Below, in pieces: positions 32,645 through 46,055 of a stretch of 64,000 nucleotides of DNA. A model generated the notes under the pieces. It saw only the letters and a list, made by a program, of their open reading frames with translations. It made no database searches and was not told the DNA's origin. The translations under genes were made by a program, and so were the position numbers. The DNA is taken from NCBI RefSeq assembly GCF_963678635.1, contig NC_087062.1, forward strand, positions 73,005,345-73,069,344, written 5' to 3'. The DNA comes from Symsagittifera roscoffensis (taxonomy: Eukaryota > Xenacoelomorpha > Acoela > Convolutidae). Position 1 is the first letter of the stretch; the number at the start of each line of letters is the position of its first letter.

Positions 32645-35600
32645 CTCCACACGTGTGAAATCAAGATAAATTCATGGACTACACAAGCGAAGAAGATGCG
32701 AGGCTCGATAACCCCTAAGTTTGAGGTCCGAGATGTCTTGTGAACACTTGAGGAAGCTGAACTTGAGACCAAGTGTCAATATATGACGATGGAAGGATGA
32801 TCGTGGAGGAGTGTCTCATGGCTCTGAAGAACGATATGAAGTTTTCCACCACAAGAAAGTACAGGAGCGCCTTATGGGCTGGATGACTTGGAGTTTAGGC
32901 AAAAGGGGAAAAAGCTGGATGCGTCAGGACCCCTGTATGTATCCCTCACCGAGTATAAAAAGACGGGTCCGAAAAAACCCTCACTTTTGACAGTGGGCAA
33001 CCCTGGAGATAAGAGAAGCCGAGAAGCAAGGAGGTGCTAGAAAGAGAGCAAGCAGATACAGGACAGGGGAAAATCATGGATGAAACCATCAGTGAAGCAA
33101 GAGAAGAGATGGAGGTGCGAAACACACCTGATCAGGGCGCAGTGGAAAAGGACATTACCACGCAGGAATTACTGCAAGATTTGAGTGGAGACGACTCCCC
33201 ACCCCTGGGATCTCTCCCCAAAGATCTGGAGCTGCCTTCGATGAGTGAAACCTTCAACATGGGAATACTACTCTTGAGTGCTGAAGAAAGCAAGAAGAAA
33301 TTTTTTGAGGGCAATGGATGCGAGAAGCGAGTCTTTCGGTGGATGCGGTTTCAGTGAAGACTCTAAAAGAGACGGTTCCCATGATTCTAGCGCGATTGAA
33401 AACAGCGGCCTACAAGAGCAGCTCAGCACCCAGGAAGTTGGCCGAGGTGCTGCGGGAAAATGAAGCCTCGACGGGAATGGAGGAAGTTTACAAACCCCAA
33501 AAGGCAAACCCGAAAACGGGTTTGACTAGTGGACAAACGTGGGAAGAAAGACAAACATCCGCAAGAAGTGGCTTTCGACGCAACACCAGGCCATTGGGAA
33601 GCATCTGACGTGCAATCCTCTCAAAAGAAACGCAACGAGAAACACCGCTCGACCTTGGTGGATAACTCTGGAGACAACGAAAGAACTGAAGAGTTGCCTA
33701 AAGAAGCTTGCTCGCGGGGTGTCCCGCAAGGGGCGGCATTGTGCTACCCAGCAGAAGGCCGAAGTTAATAAGCTAGAAATGCGAAACCAGCTGGGGTGGT
33801 CTTGGGAGAACCTGCTGATAGAGTACTTTGAAGATACGATGAGAGCACATTCGTCGACATTGCCATTGATGGCGAATCCTTTTGTCAGAACGGCAGGACA
33901 GTTGATGTTCACATGGAGTTTTGCGGGAGTGGCGTTAGAGGCGTTGACCTCGCACGGCAAACTTTAACTGGGTGACAAATGTCTGCTGGTGTACCAATTG
34001 CTGGTGCAACATATTGCTCTAGACAACTCGGGAAAGAGCCTAGCGAGGAGAAAAGATGCCACTTGTTTCCTGAGGGGGATAATATCCGTGATAACCGACA
34101 CTACTGTTCAAACGTGCCATCAAAAAGCGATGGGAAATAAAACTATTGAAAGAAGAGTCTCAACTGTTATCCTGAACTGAACGTATACCAGAGTACTGGA
34201 ATCAAAAACGAAGAGAGTTCGAGGCAGTCCCTAGAGAGCTATGGGAAACTTGATGAAATACGAAGTTTCTACAACAAGAAATTCGATGAGGGACATGACG
34301 TGCATCGTAATTTGGCCCGAGCAGAAGACTATTCGAAGCCCACAAAATGGGGAGAGTATCAATATGTGTCTGCAGTGATGGAAATAGCTTGTAACCCTCT
34401 CTTGGATTCGGAGGCCGGAAACACCCACATGAAATTTGAGGTGGCTGAACTGTTAAAACTCTCGACGGAGAAAATCATTGAGATTGGCCCGACCGAAAGG
34501 GAAAGGCCAGGACTAGGTCTGTTACTTGAGAAGATGCCAGAGTTGATCAGCGTGCCGCGCTCGAACAAGAGGGTGGAACTATAGATGGGAAATGGAAACT
34601 ACATACGAATTTGGAGACGGTTTGGAAGTTGCTGAGACCCTCTTGCTGCCCACATTTGGTTGAAGAAGACACGGAGCGTGCGAGACTGTCACCAGCGAAG
34701 GATGAGGACTTGCGGAATCTGAACGTGGTGCACAAACTGATCCTAACTCATCGAAAAGAATCGGAGGAAACAACGAGCAAGCTGGACAATTTAGTGAAGA
34801 AGATGGTACCGGGTAGTTGTCTGGACCTAGTGTGTGGAGGTCCATTGGAGCATTCTTGTGACGGACGATCCTGCGTCAGAATACAATCTTTTCAGAAGGA
34901 GAAACTAGCCACGTGGTTTGGCGACATCAAGGAGAAAGAAAAAAGTGAGATGCAGGTAGTGGCTGAAAGCTATGCGAGCACCACTGTGAACATAGCGACC
35001 GCATTGGGATTCTTCTCGAGGATGTTCAGCTTGAAATCACTGGAGATGCTAGAATCCGAACACCAATTGGTGACGGCATTCAGCGTGGAGTCATGGCTTG
35101 GAGTGTTACAAATGGCTCAGCAACACATCAGAGGATAGAAGATTGGTCTTGAGGAGGAGATGGGGTTTCCTGTGAGTGAAGCCTACAGTTTTTCAATAAA
35201 TGCGAAATCTCTGGTGGGATCGGTAATGGCCAATCTGTGTGGAAGCCAGTACCCGTTACACATGGCGATAGTGGAGGCGTCCAGTCAGAGGGTAATAATT
35301 GACAAAAGCTTCTCGATACCCAAACGTGTACGCCTGGCTCGAATGTGGCATCACTCACATAGAATGTCGAACAAGATCCTGGGAGCTGTACCAGAGGATC
35401 AAAGAGAGAACCTGAGTGAGATCTGGGGGAGGAACTCTTGACCTAAGAAAGCGAAAACACGAGTGATTTTGTGAGACAAAACACGATCGGGAAAGCGATG
35501 AATAGTGCCCCAACCTTGGAAAAGAATTACCTGATACATGAGAAAATGATGGAGTTTGAACCTCTGTTGGAAGCTTCGGGAGGACGCAACCTCCGGAGTA

Positions 35601-36440
35601 TCAACCTGAAACATGGGGAATGCCCATGCCACTGCCCGGCACAGACAGTGTGGTATCCGGAGCATTCAAACCTCTGCATGATATGGGACGTGGAAGAAAT
35701 TTGGTCAGTCGAGTTACCCGACCATTACAGAAGGTCACCCTTTCTGTGGTGAGCTCGATGCCGGCGTTGCGTTGGATCGAGGAAAACGTGAAGAAATATC
35801 GAGAGTCGATGGCATGAACAGCTGAATCAATACATGCCATTGATTACAACTGGGGACTTGGGTTGTTTGAGACTGCGTGCAAAGTATTCTCTATACCTAT
35901 GGAGGTGAGGCACGTGTGGAGTCGCCTAAGGTTCTTCTCATGGTTTTGAACGACATTGACGTCCTGGTTGTACACGGTGACGAAGGATCACATGAAGAAG
36001 CATCAGAAAGTGTATCGACAATTCCTGGCCGAGATAGGGCTGGAAGCTTTCGAGATACCCTTGCTAACCCATCGCAATGCAAAAAATACGGGTTGGAAAA
36101 GAGTTGGTAGAGTGTCTCCAGATAACACCAAACGAGGGAATCGATATTGGATAAGGACTTGGCGAAGAAAGTGAGCCTGAGTTTGCACAAGTCCTTTTGC
36201 TTGAATAGGGAATCTAAAGTGAAGGGTCTGGCGAATCAGGTGAAAAATCTACATGAGCAAAGGGAGTGGATGCGGGCCTACGAACAGCTAAAGGCATGGG
36301 AAAAGATCGTAATCAGTTTCGATGACGAAGAAGAACTGGCAAGGCAGATTGCGATGTCGAGTGTGTCAGGACCCAGTACCTCGAAGACAAGAGGCAGGAA
36401 CTGGAGAGTATGTTCAGAGATTGGTTCTCGAGTCGTGAGT
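32645..36440 (+). pseudogene. ORF2, unrecognised element protein, copy D
   Basis: Same order as copy A ORF2, but with about 445 bases deleted at 33,316. Open pieces are 33,034-33,357, 33,318-33,608, 33,539-33,967, 34,300-34,584, 34,611-35,138 (175 codons), 35,160-35,441 and 36,147-36,479. Recognisable landmarks are WSWENLLIEYFEDTM, LMFTWSFAGVALEAL, SLVGSVMANLCGSQYPLHMA and the CPCHC cluster (about 35,620-35,680). From 35,640 to about 36,200 the sequence is nearly identical to copy A, including a TGA (at GCATGAACAG) that copy E lacks. Function not recognised. Confidence 0.6.
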
Positions 36441-37112
36441 GGGGGAAAGAAAAAGGGACTTGAGTGTGAACTCAGATGAAATCTGAGGGCGCGGAAGGAA
36501 ATAATAAAAAATTATTGTTACTAGTATATATTATATCTATTATATAAATCAAAAAGCTGCATGACAATTTTCTGAATGGGTAGAACAAAAGAAATTTTAA
36601 TCATTAGCTTATAAAGCGGAAATTTAGGCTGTGGTTGCTGTTTAGCGATGACTTGACAATTTTGCATGGTTGTGAAATTTGGGGTGTATACAAAATTAAA
36701 TCTGCTGCAAACTTCTGTAAATGACCACTGGCACTGTATCTTTAGAAGCACTCAACATTCTGGGGGCTCACTGACGGACAACGACACGCCATGAGGACAT
36801 TGATCTTGAGTCCGGGGAGTATGTGTCAGTCGGTCATATTTGGAAGTTTGACCTTGAGAAAACGTTTAGTCTTGATATTGGGTTGAAATGCAATTTTTCA
36901 AAAATTCGAATTGAGCTTGTCATGCTCAAGTTTCTCGCGACAACTGAAAAGACCAGAAAAATAGGATCAGAAGATTCGAACTACAGTCGCGAAAAGAAGT
37001 CAAAAGAAGCAGCGGGAAATTGCTATTCGCAATTTCCAATACAAAATTCGTACGGGAGTAGAGCTGTCGTATCCTTGGCAGAAATCGGAAAGTGATCGCG
37101 AGTGGAGGAGAA
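36441..37112 (+). other. 3' tail of the element, copy D
   Basis: Conserved tail with the 90-codon open segment 36,823-37,095 (VGHIWKFDLEKTFSLDIGLK to VVSLAEIGK) and the perfect stem-loop 37,015-37,037. It ends at GAGGAGAAGTAA, and R3 begins within the next few bases. The same end occurs in copy E. Confidence 0.6.
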
Positions 37113-38668
37113 GTAAGAGTATGTATAAAAATTACACTTAGAAAATTTTAAAACATCACAGAGCTGACGCCTGATGCTTGTGAACGGGTATACTCTCAGC
37201 CACATTAATGACTTCTGCTCTTGCGTTTCTATTGAGTGACTGAATTTCAAAACAAATGAACTGGAATTGAATTAGAAAAAAATGGAGAATATCTATTAAA
37301 TGGGAGGTTTTGAAAATCCCAAAGCATTGAATGGGAAAATTACACTTATTTTGAATAGTCCCAAAAAATGAATAAAGAAAACTTTGAACCTAATTAAACG
37401 GTAAAAAGGTAACCAATTTTAAAACGCTTAAACATTTCAATAATAATCAATTATTATCTAGCTATATATTTTTTAAAATTTCAAAGAATTTTGATATCAA
37501 CCAATCAGTATTGAGCGTCCCTTAAAAAACTCGATAAATTAACAGAATAAAGTTTCCAGAGGTATAATTTTCACCAAATCAATCCAGTTTATCAGAAAGC
37601 CAACGTGTAAATAATTTCAAAACCAATCAATCATATTGTTTTGCTCAACAGATTACAATATTCCTTGTTTTCAGTTTTTATAGGATTTTCCATTGTTGGT
37701 TAACTTAGTTTTGAGCACTCAATCTGACTCTAAATTTGTGCTTGAAAACTTTGTTCATAAATCTGGCAATAATCTTTTTTATCAAGTATTCTCTACACAG
37801 TTCTACTGAATTACGAGTTTTCATGTGCAGCAAAAACCATTAAGATCCTCTTTAATGTCATGACTCTATCTTCTTGTACTTTTTGAAACAAAATTATCCT
37901 TATATTTTGATAATTGACTAATTGAAACCATTAAAACCTTTGAAACAGTTAGATAAAAAACTTTGACTACCAAAGACAAAAATTTCTGTTTTGAAATATT
38001 TTTTCGAGATTTATATCAAATTTTCAAGTATTTTATATTCACCATTGTAACTAATTGATTTGTTTTTCCGTCAAGCAGCTGACTTGTTTTTAAAAAACCC
38101 AGCTCCCTGAACAAATATTCAAGTTACGGAAGTTATTTTGAAAAGAGCCGATGAAAAACAGAAACTGGAACATAAACAATACGACTCTTAAATCAAATTA
38201 CCTTCTTAATTACACTAAAAAATTCAACCGAAAAATAGATGAAACAGCAGCTGTAAGAATTGAACTAATTTTCTTAAGCAAACACTAAAAACCAACTGAA
38301 TTTTTTTCATATTTTAGGTCAAACTCAATTAGATTGTATTTTTGTCAGAAGTTTCTCAAATATCCTAGGTTTCAACTTCAAACGTACCTTTCAGTGAGAA
38401 CAAAAATTTTGAAACTATAGTTTTTCAATTACGCGTATTGTTGAAGTAGGCAATGCTTCGAAATTGTTTTCTCTTGAGCTCTGAAGAGTGGATTTTGAAC
38501 GCATATTGGCTTGTTCACAATGTACTTCTTGATTGTGGCACACACCATCCTCCTCATGTCGTATTTTGCTATATCATATTTTTTATTACAGATGTCGAGC
38601 TCTTGATTCAAAGTTGATTCTTCTCCAGTGTTGACTTTTGTAGGTCTGAGTCCAAGGTTTTCAGTATC
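37113..38668. repeat. R3, AT-rich repeat unit (left part only)
   Basis: Starts TATGTATAAAAATTACACTTAG as R4 does and runs to TTTTCAGTATC at 38,668, equivalent to about 14,330 in R1, where copy E is joined. It contains the left-end zinc-finger stub on the minus strand (LCDVLKFSKCNFYTYS at 37,115-37,170, fused out of context to element tail) and part of the conserved exon (38,429-38,660). Confidence 0.8.
38429..38660 (-). pseudogene. conserved minus-strand exon remnant, R3 copy
   Basis: Minus-strand frame 38,429-38,611 reads NQELDICNKKYDIAKYDMRR, then MVCATIKKYIVNKPICVQNP. It matches R1, R2 and R6. The C-terminal half (DDFEEISQ to DFKTQ) is deleted in this copy. Family not recognised. Confidence 0.5.
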
Positions 38669-41450
38669 TTGGCCGACCTTGGTGGATTACTCTGGAGACC
38701 GCAAAAGAACTGAAGAGTTGCCTAAAGAAGCTTGACCGCGTGTTGTCCCGCAAGCGGCGGCATTGTGCTACCCAGCAGAAGGCCGAATTTAATAAGATAG
38801 AAATAAGAAACCAGCTGGGGTGGTCTTGGGAGAACCTGCTGATAGAGTACTTTGAAGATACGATGATAGCACCTTCGTCGACATTGCCATTAATGGCGAA
38901 TCCTTTTGTCAGAACGGCAGGACAGTTGATGTTCACATGGAGTTTTGCGGGAGTGGCGTTAGAGGCGTTGACCTCGCGCGACAAACTTAAAGTGGGCGAC
39001 AAAGGTCGGCTTGTGTACCAAATGTTGGTGCAACATATTGCTCTAGAAAACTCGGGAATGAGCCTAGCGAGGAGAAAAGATGCCACTCGTTCCTTGAGGT
39101 GGATAATGTCAGCGATAACCGACACTACTGTTCAAATGTGCCATCAAAAAGCGATGGGAAGTAAAACTATGGAAAGGCGAGTCTCCACTGTTATCCTGAA
39201 CTGAACTTATACCAGAGTACTGGAATCGAAAACGAAGAGAGTTCAAGGCAGTCTCTAGAGAGCCATGGGAACCTTGATGAAAAACGAAGGTTCTACAACA
39301 AGAGGAGGGACATGACGTGCATCGTAACTTGGCCCGAGCAGAAGAGTATTCGAAGCCCACAAAGCGGGGAGAGTATCAATATGTGTCTGCAGTGATGGAA
39401 AAAGATTCTAACCCTTTCTTAGATTCGGAGGCCGGAAACGCCTACATGAACTTTGAGGTGGCGGAACTGTTAAAACTCTGGACGGAGAAAATCATTGAGA
39501 TTGACCCGACGGAAAGGGAAAGGTCAGGACTAGGTATGTTACGTGATAAGATGCCAGAGGGTGGGCAAGAGGGTGGAACTGAAGATGGGAAATGGAAACG
39601 ACATATTGACTACGAAATTGGGGACTGTTTGGAAGTTGCTGAGACCCTCTTGCTGCCCACATACCCACGCGAGTTTGGTTGAAGAGCGAGTGCGAATGTC
39701 ACCAGCGAAGGATGAAGACTTGTGGAATCTGAACGTGGCACACAAACTGATCTTACCTCATCGAAAAGAATCGGAGGAAACAACGAGCAAGCTGGACAAT
39801 TTAGTGAAGAAGATGGAACCGGGTAGTTGTCTGGACCTAGTGTGTGGAGGTTTATTGGAGCATTCTTGTGACGGACGATCCTGCGTCAGAATACAATCTT
39901 TTCAGAAGGAGAAACTAGCCACGTGGTTTGGCGACATCAAGGAGAAAGAAAAAAGTGAAATGCAGGTAGTGGCTGAAAGCTATGCGAGCACCACTGTGAA
40001 CAAAGCGACGGCATTGGGATTCTTCTCGAGGATGTGCAGCTTGAAATCACTGGAGATGCTAGAATCCGAACACCAATTGGTGACAGCATTCAGCGTGGAG
40101 TCATGGCTTGGAGTGTTACAAAAGGCTCAGAAACACATCAGAGGATGGAAGATTGGTCTTGAGGCGGAGATGGGATTTCCTGTGAGTGAAGCCTACAGTT
40201 TTCCAATGAATGCGAAATCTCTGGTGGGATCGGTAATGGCCAATCTGTGTGGAAGCCAGTACCCGTTACACATGGCGACAGTGGAGGCGTCCAGTCAGAG
40301 GGTAATGATTGACAAAACCTTCTCGATACCCAAATGCGTACGCCTGGCTCGAATGTGGCATCACTCACATAGACTGTTGAACAAGATCCTGGGAGTTGTG
40401 CCGGAGGATAAAAGAGAGAACTTGAGTGAGATCTGGGTGGCGGAACTCTTGAGCTGAGAAAGCGAAAACACGAGTGATTTTGAGAGACAGAACACGATCG
40501 GGAAAGCGATGAATAGTGCCCCAGCCATGGAAGAAAATGACGTGACACATGGGAAAATGATGGAGTTAGAACCTCTGTTCGAAGCTTCGGGAGGACGCAA
40601 CCTCCGGAGTATCAACCTGACACATGGGAAATGCCCATGCCACTGCCTGGCACAGACAGTGTGGTATCCGGAGCATTCAAACCTCTGCATGATATGGGAC
40701 GTGGAAGAATTCGGTCAGTCGGGTACCCGACCATTGGCAGAATGTCACCCTTTTCGTGGTGAGCTCGATGCTGGTGTTGCGTTGGATCGAGAAAAACGTG
40801 ACAAAATATGGAGAGTGGACGGCACGAACAGCGGAATCAATACATGCCATTGATTACAACTGGTGGCTTGAGTTGTTTGAGACTGCGTGCAAAGTATTCT
40901 CTATACCTACGGAGGTGAGGCACGTGTGGAGTCGCCTAAGATTCTTCTCATGGTTTTGGACGACCTTGACGTCTTGGTTGTACACGGTGACTAAGGATCA
41001 CATGAAGAAGCATCAGAATGAGTATCGACAATTCCTGGCCGAGATAGGGCTGGAAGCTTTCGAGATACCCTTGCTAACCCATCGCAATGCAAAAAATACG
41101 GGTTGGAAAAGAGTTGGTAGAGTGTCTCCAGATAACACCAAACGAGGGAATCGATATTGGAGGAGGACTTGGCGAAGAAAGTGAGCCTGAGTTTGCACAA
41201 GTCCTTTTGCTTGAATAGGGAATCTAAAGTGAAGGGTCTGGCGAATCAGGTGAAAAAGCTACCTGGGGAAAGGGATTTGATGCGGGCCTACGAACAGCTA
41301 AAGGCATGGGAAAAGATCGTAATCAGTTCCGATGAGGGAGAAGAACTGGCAAGCAGATTGCGATGTCGAGTATGTCAGGACCCAGTAATTCGAAGACAAA
41401 GGGGCACGAAGTGGAGAGGGTGTTCAGAGATTGGTTCTTGAGTCGTGAGG
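38669..41450 (+). pseudogene. ORF2, 5'-truncated, copy E
   Basis: Joined to R3 at CTTGGCCGACCTTGG, equivalent to 33,648 in copy D, so ORF1 and the start of ORF2 are absent. It has the longest open runs of any ORF2 copy: 38,740-39,204 (154 codons), 39,317-39,682 and 39,543-40,457 (304 codons, with WFGDIKEKEKSEMQVVAESY, LGFFSRMCSLKSLEMLESEH and SLVGSVMANLCGSQYPLHMA), then 40,756-41,184 with VRHVWSRLRFFSWFWTTL. It lacks the TGA shared by A and D near 35,816. It shares a one-base deletion (GGCAAGCAG) with copy A near 41,350. Function not recognised. Confidence 0.6.
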
Positions 41451-42097
41451 GCACGGAAAAAAATTTATAAAAATTATTGTTACAAGTGTAATATATCTAC
41501 TATAAAAATCAAAATGCTGCATGACAATTTTCTGAATGGGTAAAACAAAATAAACTTTAATCATTAGCTTATGAAGCGGAAATTCAGGTAGCAGGTGTAT
41601 GCAGATTTTGATTGCTGTTTAGCGATGACTTGACAATTTTGCATGGTTGTGAAATTTGGGTTGTAGATAAAAATAAATCTGCTGCAAACTTCTGTAAATG
41701 ACCACTGGCTCTGTATCTTGAGACGCACTAAAGATTCTGGGGGCTCACTGACGGACGACGACACGCGATGAGGACATCGATCTTGAGTCCGGGGAGTATA
41801 TGCCAGTCGGTCTTATTTGGAAGTTTGACCTTGAGAAAACGTTTAGTCTTGATTTGGGTTTGAAAGGCAATTTTTCAAAAAATCGAATTGATTTTGTCAT
41901 GCTCAAGTTTCTCGCGACAACTGAAAAGACCACAAAAATAAGATTAGAAGATTCGAACTACAGTCGCGAGAAAAAGTCAAAAATAGCAGCGGGAAATTGC
42001 TATTCGCAATTTCCAATACAAAATTCGTACGGGAGTAGAGCTGTCGTATCCTTGGAAGAAATCGGAAAGTGATCGCGAGTGGAGAACAAGTAATAGT
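41451..42097 (+). other. 3' tail of the element, copy E
   Basis: Follows ORF2 after a deletion that fuses GTCGTGAG to GGCACGG, where A and D have about 48 further bases. The open segment 41,800-42,072 matches the tail of copy D, and the stem-loop at 41,992-42,014 is perfect. It ends GAACAAGTAA next to R4. Confidence 0.6.
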
Positions 42098-45000
42098 ATG
42101 TATAAAAATTACACTTAGAAAACTTTAAAACATCACAGAGCTGACGATGTCTTGATGCTTGTGAACGAGTATAATCTCAGCCACATTAATGACTTCTGCT
42201 CTTGCGTTTCTATTGAGTGACGGAATTTCAAAACAAATGAAAAAGAATTGATTTAGGAAAGAAATGGAGAATATCTAATAAATGGGAGGTTTTGAAAATC
42301 CCAAAACATTGAATGGAAAAATTACACTTATTTTGAATAGTCCCAAAAAATGAATAAAGTTAACTTTGAACTTAATTAAACGGTAAAAAGGTAACTAATT
42401 TTAAAATGCTTACACATTTCAATATTAATCAATTATTATCTGCTATATATTTTTTTAAAATTAAAACCATTTTGATATCCACCAATCAGTATTGAGCGTC
42501 CCTTGAAAAACTCGATAAACTAACAGAATAAAATTTTCATAGATATAAATTTTACCAAATCAATCCAGTTTATCAGAAAGCCAATTATTTCAAAACCAAT
42601 CAATCATACTGTTTTGCTGAACAGAGTATGATTTTCCTTGTTTTCAGCTTTTATAGGATTTTCCATTGTTGGTTAACTTAGTTTTTGAGCACTCAATCTG
42701 ACTCTAAAGTTGTACTTGAAAACTTTGTTCATAAATCTAGCAAAACTCTTTTTTATCAAGTATCCTCTACATAGTTCAATTGAATTACAAGTGTTCCTGT
42801 GCAGCAAAAACCATTCAGATCATCTTTAATGTCATGACTCTATCTTCTCATACTTTTTTGAAAAATTTTATCCTTAAATTCTGATAATTGACCAATTGAA
42901 ACTATTGGAACATTCGAAACAGTTAAACAAAAAACACTTTGACTACCAAAGACAAAAATTTCTGTTTTGAAATATATTTTCGAGATTTTCATCAAATTTT
43001 TAAGTATTTTATATTCAGCGTTGTAACTAATTGATTTGTTTTTCCGTCAAGCATCTGACTTGTTTTTAAAAAACCCAGCTCCCAGAACAAATTTTCAAGT
43101 TACGAAAGTTTTTTTGAAAAGAGCTGATGAAAAACAGAAACTGGAACATAAACAATACGACTCTCAAATCAAATTACCTTCTTAATTACACTAAAAAAAT
43201 TCAACCGAAAAATAGATGAAACAGCAGCTGTAAGAATTGAACTAATTTTCTTAGGCAAACGCTGAAAACCAACTGAATTTTTTTCATATTTTAGTTCAAA
43301 CTCAATGGGATTGTATTTTTGTCAGAAATTGCTCAAATATCCTAGGTTTCAACTTAAAATGTACACTTCAGTGAGAACAAAAATTTTGAAACTATAGTTT
43401 TTCAATTACTCAACATACAAGTCATCACAACACACAACGTCTACTGAGTTTTGAAATCAATGGCAAACACAAAATCTCCCAAAACTTGTGAGAGTTCTTA
43501 AAAATGATTCAGAGTATTGTTGACGTAGGCAAACTGCTTCAAAATTGTATTCTTTTTTGCTATGAAGAGTGGATTTCGAACGCATATTGGCTTGTTCACA
43601 ATGTACTTCTTGATTGAGGCACACACCACCCTCCTCATGTCGTTTTTTTGCTATATCAATTTTTTTTACAGATGTCAAGCTCTTGATTCAAAATTGATTT
43701 TTTCTCCAGTGTTGACTTTTGTAGGTCTGAGTCCAAGGTTTTCGGTATCGTGAAGAACAGTATTTCTTATTGCCGAGATGATTTCTCCTTCTTTTTACCA
43801 AGGTAGACTTTTGTCGCTTTTCGGGCTGTCCCAGATCATTTTCCTTGATTATTTGGAAGCAGGAAGCAGAATGTACTACTCAGCAGGTTGTTTGCTTGAC
43901 AGAAGGCTTCATTACAGTTTCAAAAGACATTTTCACTACGAGTTTTCATTACGAGGCCAAACTTTACATGTGATAGGTGCACTATTTGGTGTGAGGTCTT
44001 TAAACATGTTATTGGATGCTTTTGAAATGATAACCAAAACATTTAGATGAGGAGAAATGAGAGAAAATATTTCGAGAAAAAATGTAACTGGAAAAAATGT
44101 TATGTCATCATGGTTTCTAGATATCGAATTAGTACCAAATATGGAACGTTTTTTATGGAGTTTGCATATATGGAAAACGCGTAGGCCTTACTTTTCATAT
44201 ATGAGTCCGAAGTTATCTGCAAAAAGATGGCTGCTGCTGTGAGTCAAGCTCTCCCCAAACCTTATTCAGATTATGAATAAAAGTCACTATTTATATGTTT
44301 CGAAGGAAACTTACGAAAAATACTCAAAAACCCAAGCAAATTATTCATCCAATAACAACTTTTTACGTTCTCTCGAGAACTGTAAGTTCCAATTGGATCT
44401 TATATGGAAATTGGATAGTCCTTACTCTCCATATATGAATTCAAATTTATCGGCAGAAGGATAACTGCTGATTTGTGTTGAGCTCTATCCATTTTTTAAT
44501 CAGACTAAATTAAAAATCAATATTTATTTGTTTCGAAGAAATTTTACAAAAAACACCTGAAAATCCATGCTAATTGATCGTCTATTAACAAATTTTCAGG
44601 TTTTTTGGAGATTTTTAGGTTCCAATTGGATTTGAGAGGAACATTTCATAACTAAAAACTGCAGTGATTGTTTAAGTAGATTTGACTAACTTCTTAATTC
44701 GTTCAAACACAGATTCTTCTCAAGTATTGCTGCATCACACGAAGAATTATTCAAATAGCCTAGGCGAGCCGTTGAACAGATTGTACGAAGAAAGAGAGCC
44801 GATAAATTCCTTGTATTGCAAAAAAATGCTTTATGCGAGAAAAGTTTTAAAGACATTATGTAAGTTCTATTCAAATTTCTTTAAAGGTATATTTGTTTTC
44901 GTTTGAAAAAGTTGTCAGCTATAATTTCTAGCCAAAATTCAAACAATTTTTGATTGTTCAACTTTTTAAACTTCAATCTAACTTTTCCGAAAACTTCAAA

Positions 45001-46055
45001 TGAACTCTTTCATGGTTTTTTTTCAACATATTATCTTCTTATTGAAACAATTTTGGACAAAAATGTACGCAAAAACAAATTCCAGCAAGAATGTTGCATC
45101 TTTTGGGTCGTCGATTTCTAATCCAAAACAGTGTTGACTCTATAAAATCTTCTTCACTGAAACTTGCAGAAAAACAACTTTTGACCCAGATAATTTTTAA
45201 TTCCAGTTAGCTTTCATTTTTGAAGCAAATTTCGAACCAGAAACTTTTTTTGGAATATTCAAAGCCAGTTAAAACCTCGGAGTTTCAGTTTTTTCTATGA
45301 TAGTTTTCAAAACATTTCCTAAACATTTTGAAAAACCAAAAGTATTGAATGCATAAGCATTTGTTTTTTTGCTTGGAAAACGTGCTACTCTGTAAAACTG
45401 TTCAAGTAAAACAAAATCGTAAAAGTATAAAAAGAAAGCTAACCAAAGCAGTTCTTACAATTGAGGTTTTGTGAAAATAGAGTACTATGTTACCGAATAC
45501 CACATAATTTATAGTTGTTCACTCATTAGGTTTAGAATCTATTTAATCAAAACTTAACACAGCTGAGTTTCCAGAAGTTAGCTACTCTTGTCATCAATAC
45601 TGTGATCAAAGAGCTTTGTATCAATTCTACAGACAATTTTCAAGACAATTTGAACTCTATTGCTTAGATTAGCTTTCTGTCACTAGTATCCTTTGAACAG
45701 AAAAAGAAATTCAATTTTTAAAATAATCTAAATAATGTTTTAATCTAAATCATGTTTTATGAAAAGTTTGCTGATGAATTTTGCACAAACTTTAAGCAAA
45801 CTTAGATGACGTGTTGTTGTCTTATATTTTACAATACTTTAATGAAAATTTAAGAAACTCAAAACGTTAATTATATATTTCCATTGTTTTATATACTCTA
45901 GTTTTCAAAAAAAATTTTCGAAAACCATTTTTTTGGGACATGTCAGTCATTTTAACGTGCTTGCAATAACTTTGTGTATTGTGAAGATAATTTCGACAAG
46001 AACAAAACGAGTGGAGTGGTTAATCTTGAAATGAACTTTCTTTTTCTCGCAATAG
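42098..46055. repeat. R4, complete AT-rich repeat unit (~3.96 kb)
   Basis: The only unit complete from TATAAAAATTACAC to the next repeat start (CTTGTATTAAACTAC, R5). Landmarks in order are the zinc-finger stub (minus), ACCAATCAGTATTGAGCGTCCC (42,481), the conserved minus-strand exon (43,440-43,790), the internal ~234-bp duplication (about 44,166-44,640), and a right end with GACATGTCAGTCATTTTAACG. Joined head-to-tail to R5. No intact gene. Confidence 0.85.
43440..43790 (-). pseudogene. conserved minus-strand exon remnant, R4 copy
   Basis: Recognisable by nucleotide match to R2, but split over frames: minus-strand peptides HEEGGVCLNQEVHCEQANMR and the CVCH end are the same DNA read out of frame. 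Indels lie near 43,505 and 43,655. Clearly a pseudoexon. Confidence 0.45.

Noticed and set aside
1-42097. Search for reverse transcriptase (Y-x-D-D), RNase H and aspartic protease motifs in the element copies
   Set aside because: None seen in any frame of A-E; ORF2 was considered but has no such motif. The window copies appear to lack these regions.
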